NCBI RefSeq assembly: GCF_932274485.2
Contig: NC_065886.2
Coordinates: 31,297,501-31,361,500 of the forward strand
Direction: 5' to 3'
Origin: Patella vulgata
Taxonomy: Eukaryota > Mollusca > Gastropoda > Patellidae
DNA: 64,000 nucleotides
A program made the position numbers and the translations under genes. The number at the start of each line of letters is the position of its first letter. Within the stretch, counting starts at the first letter, position 1. Under the pieces are notes generated by a model. That model saw only the letters and a list, made by a program, of their open reading frames with translations. It had not been told where the DNA came from and did no database searches. This document shows, piece after piece, positions 57,069 through 64,000 of the stretch.

Positions 57069-58150
57069 TCTGCGATATGAACCTATGCCAAGTACTGTTC
57101 TTGAAAGTATTAAATATCTATCTGTTTGTAATCAACATAATTGACAGGAATCAAGACTCGTGCTATTGTTACATAAAACCGTTAATCATAATATATCGAC
57201 AGAAGAAAGTACGATAACCCCGTCCTTTATTATTATTATTTATTTAACAAACATAAAGAACAATGCTTTATTCTCTGATGCCAAGCAGCCATATAATTTG
57301 TTTTCCGTAATTAAATTTTTATTGTGATTAATGATCGGTATTTTAACTTGAGTTTTAATCTAGATTAACGGTTCAAATCAATTACAACGTCAGTGGAAAA
57401 AGATTTGAATCATATACTTAGAAGAATCCATTTTATCTAAATTGTTTCAAATCATATTTCCGGAAGAAAGGGATCCCAGTTCATTTACAATTCCTACAGA
57501 ACAATGAAAAGGAAACCTCAAATAAATACGACCATGTAACAGTGAAGACGAGCGGAAATTATTGTGTATGATATGTCATTGCAGATGAATTGTCCGTGAC
57601 GAGGAATCTGTAACGATAAATTAGCACTACGAGAAATGAGTATGGTTTACGCAAAGTATTTTGTCTGGGTGATTGCTGACTAGCGTGCCCAACCGGATGT
57701 TTAGCTAATATAGCTTCTACTGTCAACCGCTCTTGATTAATTCCAACTTTTCATTTGCATTTTGTCTTGATAATGATCAATTGATTTCTATAAAACCCTC
57801 ATCAAATTAAAACAAAAACTACACGAATCTTTTTTTTTTTTTTTTTATTGAAGTCGCATCCACGTGAATCAATAACTGGATCAGGGAAGTCATCCTGAGC
57901 CTTAAGAGAAAGAATATAGTCTCGCGCAGAGCAGCAATCAACGGATGTGATTTAGTGGTACTGATAGGAAGTACGCCGAATTAAAAACCAAATACGTATA
58001 TACGTGTGTTTAAGCTCGCAACTTTTATACAATACCATGTCGATTGTTTATTTATTTATTTATGTTAAAGGGATAACTTTGTGAGGACGTCGGTTTGGAA
58101 CCTCTTAAATTCCGAGAAATAGATTGTGTTGTATTTAGATTATACTGTTT
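57069..58150. other. Region upstream of the secreted Cys-rich gene
   Basis: No gene is seen. A run of about 20 T at 57829-57849 and an attt repeat (tttatttatttatttatg) at 58050 are the only marked features. Confidence 0.4.
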
Positions 58151-58154
58151 AAGC

Positions 58155-60785
58155 ATGGCGTATATTCCTTTCTGGGTGATTATTACATTAAACGCAGGTA
58201 AGATTGTCCGTGTAGATCCAAGTATTCCCACATTAGCAGCTAATATAATGGGAACCTTTTCGGTTGAGCGATCGGTATGGGAACGGGGATCGATTTGATT
58301 TTGGGAGCCGAGGTTGCTCAGTACGCAAGGTGCTGGGTAGGTAAGCAATAGGACCCATGTTTGCCCCTCTTGTTAGCCGAGCAAAGTTCCCCGTGAAGGA
58401 TCGTCTAATCGTTCGGACATGACAAATACCGAGGTTCCGTGTACACGTTGGCCTTGTGCGCAAAAGTGAGTAAGACGCTGACCGAGAAAGTTAATCCGAT
58501 TTTCCGGTGTGGTGCAGGATGGATGTCCCGTGTACACATTGGCGTACACGTTGGAATTCGATATGTAGCGTCGTTGTCCTGGAACTGGAAACATCAGTCT
58601 TTCGTGCAATGGAAACGGCGGGGCGAGGTTGACCCTCGGAACGTTGGAACTATAGTCACAGCTTGCGGCAATCAGCGGTCCGGAGATTCATTCCAGACGG
58701 TTCCAGTGTACGCTTACACGGCGGGACAGACTGGTTCGTCCTATCGTTACATCAGCGAGTCCTGGTTGCCATCTCGGTATTTGGCCGCGGAGAGATTCCG
58801 ATTCGGCGCGCTTGCTCGAACTTGTATCTTAGGTTTCGCCTGTCCCGGCTCCATCTCGGTTGTTCCGTGCGCGTAGCGAGGGATCTCACAACGACTTAGG
58901 AGTACGGCGTTGTTCAGTCCTGGCTACTGTTCTCCTGGTTTCCTGATCCGTCGTCCTCCTGCTCGCTCTCCGACTGGGGCGTTTACACGTGGTTCTCTCT
59001 CGAACTCGAGAAGGCTATTTAGTTGATCCTGGCAGTTAGGCTATACTTTAGGCATGCAAATAAGGCGTGTTTCCTTCGGAGAGCGAGTCGAAACTGCGAA
59101 CGGATCATTAGTCATGTAATGGATGTGGCAATTGTAGAGCTAATACATTCAATGCGCCGTGGTCCCCGCTTTCGCTTCTCTATACCAGAGATAGACCTAG
59201 TCTGCGAAGCTACTGTCAAAAGTGGCGACGGGCAAACATTGCAAACCGAATAACGTTGCCTATCGTGGGATTTTCCCGTGTCCCTGTCGACTTTGACATG
59301 AAGTGTCAAGAGTAGAGACGACCAAGACTGAAATCCTAATAACAATGACTATCGCGGTTTCCATGAAGTGTTTGTCCCATCATTTGGCGATGGTGTTGAC
59401 GGGAAACGGGAATCAGGGTTCGATTTCACACAAGTAGCATGTTAAACGGCTACCACCACCAAGGGGAACAGCCATGGGCGTCACACATGGCGGTTCCGAC
59501 CCCCAATTGTTTTTCTGGGGGGTCTGAATATACTTGGACCCCCCCCCCCCAAAAAAAAAAAAAAATTTACAAAGTAGGCCCAAACTCCTATTTATTTACA
59601 ACAATTATTAGGATTAGTTAAGATTCTATCTGTATAAAATATGTGTATATCCCAATATGGTTTATACTGCTAAAATAAACCACAGAGATAATCATCCTGG
59701 AAACATGTGTGGAGTGAAAAGTACCTGTGTTCCATAAAATTGTGTCTAGTTAGCCTGTCAGTAATATTTTATTAATTTTTTTCTGCCACTTATCAGAGTG
59801 AATCGCATGTAGGTACCCAAAAACATAACCGCCTAAACCAAATATTTATCGCCCGCTCAGCCAGCAACGTAACCATAATGCTTTTGCACGCGGTGTCTTG
59901 GTAGACAGCATGGCCACATGGTGTTTGTTTATATTTTTTAGGGGTTTTAAAAAATGGGTTAGGGGTTAGGGTTGCGGACCCCCTCAATATATATTTCACG
60001 GCTACGCCTCTGGGAACAGCAGGCGCACAACTTACCCAATCCCGACACGGGGAGGTAGTTACTTACGAAAAATAACGTGGTGGAACCCTTTCGATGTCGC
60101 TGCGGGCGAAATGAGCGCAATTTAAAAGAGTGTGCAAGGAGCTATTGGAAAGCAAGTCTGGTGCCAGCAGCACGATGGTCGAATGATCTAAGGTCTGTTA
60201 TTGAGTAAAGTGGTATAGTGTCGATCACGCGCGTGTACGTGACAAGGAGTAGGATCGCCTGTACAACTTCATGGGTTTTCTCCGGAACGCCCGCAAGCCA
60301 ATTATTGAAATAAAAGTGAATCATATGTTAGTCCCGAAATGATCTAGTTTGGGTACACGTTTGTATCTGTTGATAATACATTTCTAGGTGCTACGGTGCA
60401 TTGTTAACGAGGTATTCGACTTTTAATGAGCTAATGAAGTACATATCTTAATTAGCCAATTATATCAAAACAAACCATCGATGATCCAGTGGGCAAAACA
60501 GCGAGAAAAACAAAACTTATTCCAACTAAACAGGGTTCGGAGGTGGATCCTCCGGACTAATCAATGTCCAGTGTTGGTACAGATAAGTAGGACGTTAAAC
60601 AAAATTAAATTGAATTTCTATTTCAGTAAAGTTCTGTGGCGGTGCTGTGAATGCCTGCAATGATGATCTACCAGATCCAGAGTGTCCTAACCTAGCAGCT
60701 GGTAATGAATGTTTATTTGGTGCTAATGAAACTGGAACGGCCTGTGTTTGCCATCAATCCTGTATGTCCACAGATATGTGTCCCG
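58155..60785 (+). CDS. Secreted cysteine-rich protein, first two coding exons
   Basis: Exon 1 (58155-58197) encodes MAYIPFWVIITLNA and ends in phase 1 before gtaaga. Exon 2 (60627-60785) starts after ctatttcag and also ends in phase 1 before gtaaat. Joined, the split codon gives Val and the protein reads MAYIPFWVIITLNAVKFC and onward. The first residues look like a short signal peptide, and a phase-1 intron right after it is usual for secreted proteins. Exon 2 carries eight Cys in the pattern C-x6-C-x8-C-x8-C-x10-C-x-C-x3-C-x5-C, with NECLFGANETGTACVCHQSC resembling the start of a follistatin/Kazal module. The symmetric 1-1 exon suggests a repeatable domain, with more exons beyond the window or downstream. 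The pairing of the exons is inferred from phase and sense only; function is unknown. Confidence 0.55.
58305..58560 (+). repeat. SINE family B, degenerate
   Basis: It begins gggagccgaggttgctcagt and contains attccggtgtggtgcagga and gtgtacacattggcgtacac; the order is partly scrambled (agtaagacgctgacc appears in the middle). Confidence 0.55.
58590..59015 (+). other. Probable fossil of the rDNA 5' external transcribed spacer
   Basis: This GC-richer, CpG-rich stretch (cggcggggcgaggttgaccc, ttccgtgcgcgtagcgaggg) lies directly before the 18S-like sequence in the same orientation. Its composition differs from the neighbours. ETS sequences are not conserved enough to confirm it by eye. Confidence 0.45.
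59016..60172 (+). pseudogene. Degenerate 18S rRNA 5' fragment, interrupted
   Basis: The segment follows the order of eukaryotic 18S rRNA from its first bases. Recognisable landmarks are agttgatcctggcagt (18S 5' end), gaaactgcgaacggatcatt, caattgtagagctaatacat, gggaatcagggttcgatttc, aaacggctaccaccaccaag, then after the insertion aggcgcacaacttacccaat, cccgacacggggaggtagt, gaaaaataacg, gcaagtctggtgccagcag. It stops inside the universal GTGCCAGCAGCCGCGG site, about 600 nt into 18S. Numerous substitutions and indels show a nonfunctional, aged copy. It lies in the intron of the secreted Cys-rich gene. Confidence 0.88.
59473..60012. mobile_element. hAT-like insertion in the 18S fossil
   Basis: The 18S-like order breaks at 59472 and resumes at 60021, with ggaacagc present on both sides (59465-59472 and 60013-60020) as an 8-bp duplication. 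The ends catgggcgtcacaca and ggctacgcctctg are imperfect inverted repeats of the CAgNGGCGTAGCC type. Inside are poly-C/poly-A (59540-59565) and gggttaggggttagggttg near the right end. There is no coding frame. Confidence 0.8.
60173..60350 (+). repeat. SINE family A, partly deleted
   Basis: It shows gatggtcgaatgatctaagg, gacaaggagtaggatcgcct, catgggttttctccgga, aattattgaaataaa and ttagtcccgaaatgatctag. The body lacks the block between the proline-like gtttcctccc region and aagcgaatt. Confidence 0.75.
60565..60612 (+). repeat. SINE family B tail next to an acceptor
   Basis: The sequence gtccagtgttggtacagata, agtaggacgttaaac is the family B end; it lies about 15 bp before the acceptor region of the exon at 60627. 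Confidence 0.5.
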
Positions 60786-61154
60786 GTAAATATACTTCTT
60801 ATATTTCTCCCCCGTCACTCGGAGAAAGCAGGGCATTGTTCAGATGGGTTCTTCCAAGCGTCCGTCGGTCCAACACATCTTTTGAAACACAGCTTCTAAT
60901 TGTGGAAGATTGTCCGTATGTGGTGTAGTTATTCATTCGCTGGTTAAGCTGAGAAAAGCAATTTCATTGGTCGAGTTATGGGAACGGCAATAATTTTCAC
61001 ACGGATTTAGATCTTGACATGGTGTTCATTTTAAGAGTTGGAACCACCGCGACTAATATCGCCATGACGAGATTATGACGTGTAGCAATATTCATTGTCA
61101 CAGCATTGTCACAGTATGTGTGTGTGTGCGGGTGCGCGTGTCGGTGGTGGTGGT

Positions 61155-61396
61155 GGTGGGGTGATGGCCGAATGGTTAGCGCGTGCGTTGCATCATAAGG
61201 TCTGTCATTGAGTCAACTGGCGATTTCCTGGCGGTACGTGACAAGGAGTAGGGTCGCCTGTCCAACCTCGTGTGTTTTCTCGGGGTTCATCGGTTTTCTC
61301 CCACTGCTAAAGACCCCTACGCGTAAGCGAATTATTGAAATAAAATTAAACCATATGTTAGACCCGAAATGACATAGTTTGTGTCCATTGGACGTT

Positions 61397-61430
<34 letters not shown>

Positions 61431-61432
61431 AA
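61155..61432 (+). repeat. SINE family A, full length
   Basis: It begins ggtggggtgatggccgaatgg and keeps the head (ggttagcgcgtgcgttgc), the body (tgacaaggagtagggtcgcc) and a (CT)n tail of about 30 bases. A GT-rich repeat (gtgtgtgtgtgcgggtgcgc, ggtggtggtggtgg) directly precedes it. Confidence 0.88.
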
Positions 61433-61970
61433 TACGCTCGTACGTGTTTATACAGTAGTAAAATATCACTAATACAAAGTTTGTAACAGCTATAAAAAAG
61501 GGGGGAGGGGGCTGTGCAAACGAGGTTGTTGCCGAGCGAAGCGTTGCAAAAATGTTACTGTTTTATTTATTGTTTTCTTACGATTTTTCCGAGCATAAAC
61601 TCATGGCAAGTGAACTAAAAAGTGCAATTTGTTACATACAGTTATGTATGTTTAAATGTAAAAAAGACCATCTGGAGCCGAACGATGCGAAACAAATTGC
61701 TTAAAACAGTAGTTAATTTTAATTTTCCAAATTATCGATCCACGCCCAAGCCGTTTTTGAATCGTAATTAAAATCTCTCAAACCCGAAAATAAACACCAT
61801 TACGACAGTTGGGTAAGCGTTGTATAACGAGAACCCTAAATAAGGATAAACAAATCTCGCTGTAAGTTTATAAAGAATTGACAAATAAAATGGTGGGGAT
61901 AATATTGTAAACGGTGACAATCCCTAGAAACGTTTATATTTTAGTGAAGATACATTAAAAAGTGATTGCC
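61433..61970. other. No gene seen
   Basis: AT-rich DNA with a short G run near 61500. It would be part of intron 2 of the secreted Cys-rich gene if that gene continues. Confidence 0.45.
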
Positions 61971-61989
61971 AGGGTATGGAAGCCTATAA

Positions 61990-62363
61990 CTACCATTCAT
62001 AATTTCTACTTTTCGCCTCTTCAGAACACGAAAGTCGAAAAGTCGAAAAGTAGAAGTTACGACAAAATGTGAGGCGACAAGACGGTATATAAGCCAAAAT
62101 CAACTCGAAAATAGGAAATTAAGAAATAACACACCGCGATAATAGCGCCCCCCCCCCCCCGTTTTTTCTTAATTTCTACTTTTCGACTTGCATTTTGGCT
62201 TGTATACCGTCTTGTCGACTTTCGGCTTAGTCATATTTTTGTATTTATTGATGTCAGTAAGAAGGCGCCAACACGCTATACAAGCCAAAATGCAACTCGA
62301 AAAGTAGAAATTAGGAAATTAACACACTGCGCTATTAGCGACCTATGATCTGTCGTACTGTCG
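61990..62363. repeat. Palindromic repeat cluster with AAAGTAGAAATT motifs
   Basis: The segment 62076-62135 (gacaagacggtatataagcc onward) is repeated in reverse at 62168-62219 and again in direct orientation at 62272-62330. All three carry cgaaaagtagaaatt-like words and a following aacacac(c/t)gcg. A poly-C run separates the first two. It could fold into a hairpin. Confidence 0.8.
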
Positions 62364-62894
62364 ACTTTTCTACTTTTCGCCTAGGAAGTTATTGTAGTCT
62401 CTGTCTTCCAGGTCACATTGGAATACGCGCAATTCCCTTTAACAAAAATGTCTGTGTGATAGAGTCTAGTTGGTAAATGAAAAAGCGTGCTGAGCGAAAC
62501 CGATTTTTACGATTCTGACGAGCGAGGCAGATGTAAGCCCCGCCTCTTTCTTGTTTAAGTCGCTCCCATTTTATTTGAAGGTCGAGTTTAGAAAGGACTA
62601 TTTATTGTTAATAATAATTGTTATCAATACATTACAAGATTTCAATTTGTTAATCCTTTGTAATTGTTTATCCATATTATTACTTCTCTCATCTTGTTTA
62701 TTCTTAATTATTGATTAATCTGTTACATGGTTTCCAATTGTTAAATTATATTGCACCACATTTTTGTTATAAATCATTATTTGCTTGATAACGATATCTG
62801 TATGTGTATCGAAACGTAGCATGTTAATAAATTCAGAAGTAGTATATCCATATAAGTGTTTTTAATTTGTGAAATCTACTTCTATATGTCTTAT

Positions 62895-63135
62895 AAGGAT
62901 TATTACTAAAGTCTGTTCGACAAAAATCATAGTCTCGATTATCCACTTACTCGTTAAATCGAGAAGGAAAGTTATGCAGCAAATCGGATAATAATCCAAC
63001 AAATATCGCAGGCTAGCGTTGATTATAGTCTGGATACGTTAATCAATGTCTAATTAATAGTTTATATAACATTTCAGGCCTAAAAAAAGACAAAGAATAT
63101 GCAAATTTAGCTCTTGCATAATGCATGTTTAATTT
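62895..63135. mobile_element. MITE family C, right part
   Basis: It includes tcgattatccacttactcgt, gttaatcaatgtctaattaa, tttatataacatttcagg and aaatttagctcttgcataat. The left end is not clear. Confidence 0.6.
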
Positions 63136-63139
63136 TATA

Positions 63140-63920
63140 TAATACATAGAAATATTTTATAACCTTTCAAAATTAAGAAAAAGTCCCAGCGAGGCCGATT
63201 AGGCTCTATACGCGGTATTGGATGATGCATTTCCGTGTTCCTGGGATATATAAGATAGTGTGCTTAATATACGTAACACATTAGAAAGAAATATCATTAT
63301 TTTATGGAAATCAATTGAAAAAATATCCGCAAATCTTTTAATCGTATAAGAAAAGGGCTGACTGCTAAGCGAGGCCGGTTGTCTACTTCATGTGGTATAG
63401 TGCGATGAATTCCGCTATTTCTGTGATATTATTCTTAATTTATATAATACAATCACTTAAATATAATGTTTCTATGAAATTTAATTCATAGAAATACTTT
63501 ATAATCTTTCAAAACTTAAGAAAAAGTCCCACTGATAAGCGAGGCCAATTGTATACTTCATGTTGTATAATGCGATGAATTCCGCTATTTCTGTGATATA
63601 CATGATATTATTCTTAATTTATATAATACAATCACTTAAATATAATTTTTCTATGAAAATTAATTCATAGAAATACTTCATAATCTTTCAAAATTAAGAA
63701 AAGGTCCCACTGCTAAGCAAGGCCGATTGTATACTTCATATGGTATAGTGCAACGAATTCAGCTATTTCTGTGATATATATATAAGATACAATTCTTAAT
63801 TTATAAAATGCAATCACTTAAATATTGTTTTCTTTCTATGAAAATTAATTCATAGACATACTTTATAATCTTTCAAAATTAAGAAAAAGTCCCACTGCTA
63901 AGCGAGGCCGATTTTATACT
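63140..63920. repeat. Satellite array, five units of about 170-185 bp
   Basis: Each unit contains tttcaaaattaagaaaaagt, cccactgctaagcgaggccg, ttgtatacttcat, gatgaattccgctatttctg and a ttcttaatttatataataca segment. The anchor aagaaaa occurs at about 63175, 63349, 63518, 63697 and 63881. The last three units are the most alike. Confidence 0.88.
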
Positions 63921-64000
63921 GTTAAAGGGAATTGCGCGTATTCAAATGTGACCTGGAAGACAGAGACTACAATAACTTCCTAGGCGAAAAGTAGAAAAGT

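Larger units (their letters stand above)
62364..64000. mobile_element. Composite element bounded by inverted 80-bp arms, cut by the window end
   Basis: The left arm 62364-62443 (acttttctacttttcgccta ... cgcgcaattccctttaac) is the reverse complement of 63921-64000 with one visible difference. The right arm reaches the last base, so the element or its arm probably continues. Between the arms lie a family C MITE and a satellite array. No coding frame is seen. Confidence 0.8.

Noticed and set aside
58439-58899. 145- and 78-residue frames upstream of the 18S fossil
   Set aside because: They lie in the GC-rich probable spacer where stop codons are rare by composition; the peptides have no recognisable features.
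63140-63920. CRISPR-like array
   Set aside because: Units are 170-185 bp satellite repeats without regular short spacers, and the genome is eukaryotic.
1-64000. Retrovirus-like, LTR or Polinton element
   Set aside because: No gag, protease, integrase, envelope, capsid or protein-primed polymerase signature and no LTR pair were recognised; the reverse-transcriptase pieces are of non-LTR (LINE) type.

Overview
This window comes from an animal nuclear genome. It has AT-rich introns and intergenic DNA, GT-AG introns, spliced genes with widely spaced exons, and a dense load of tRNA-derived SINEs, MITEs, Tc1/mariner-type and hAT-type DNA elements and LINE fragments. Gene content (a possible TMEM131-like gene, TMEM186, secreted glycosidases) and repeat style suggest a lophotrochozoan, most likely a mollusc. 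The species cannot be named from the sequence alone.

Layout. (1) 1-16.7 kb: eleven phase-consistent 3' exons of a plus-strand gene encoding at least 527 residues of Ser/Asn/Trp-rich tail, possibly a TMEM131-family protein. Its introns hold many SINEs, a pogo-like MITE, minisatellites and one apparently intact Tc1-like transposon. (2) 16.7-23.6 kb: no gene seen; a 1.8 kb foldback element, an element with three internal 150-bp repeats, and SINE remnants. (3) 23.7-24.7 kb: an intronless minus-strand TMEM186 gene with an internally duplicated leader. (4) 25-33.9 kb: SINEs, a palindromic MITE nested in a SINE, a tandem-repeat insertion and duplicated noncoding blocks. (5) 33.9-44.8 kb: two minus-strand, two-exon paralogues of a secreted right-handed beta-helix glycosidase. 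The spacing of their acidic residues fits family GH49 (dextranase/isopullulanase). Between them lies a 1.9 kb Tc1-type element with about 160-bp terminal inverted repeats, itself inserted in a MITE. (6) 44.8-58.1 kb: repeats only, including a 30-bp minisatellite joined to a large hairpin, a LINE fragment and a hAT-type MITE. (7) 58.15-60.8 kb: signal-peptide exon and first Cys-rich exon of a secreted protein. The intron between them contains a decayed rDNA fragment (probable 5' ETS plus the first ~600 nt of 18S rRNA), interrupted by a hAT-like insertion. (8) 61-64 kb: a SINE, palindromic repeats and a satellite array bounded by inverted 80-bp arms, the last ending at the window edge.

The genes do not form one pathway. 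The probable housekeeping genes are a possible secretory membrane protein and a mitochondrial complex I assembly factor. The GH49-like pair would act outside the cell on alpha-glucans. The most notable items are the GH49-like pair with a decayed copy of its active-site exon in both introns, the rDNA fossil in an intron, and the well-resolved nested insertions. No retrovirus-like, LTR or Polinton element was recognised.
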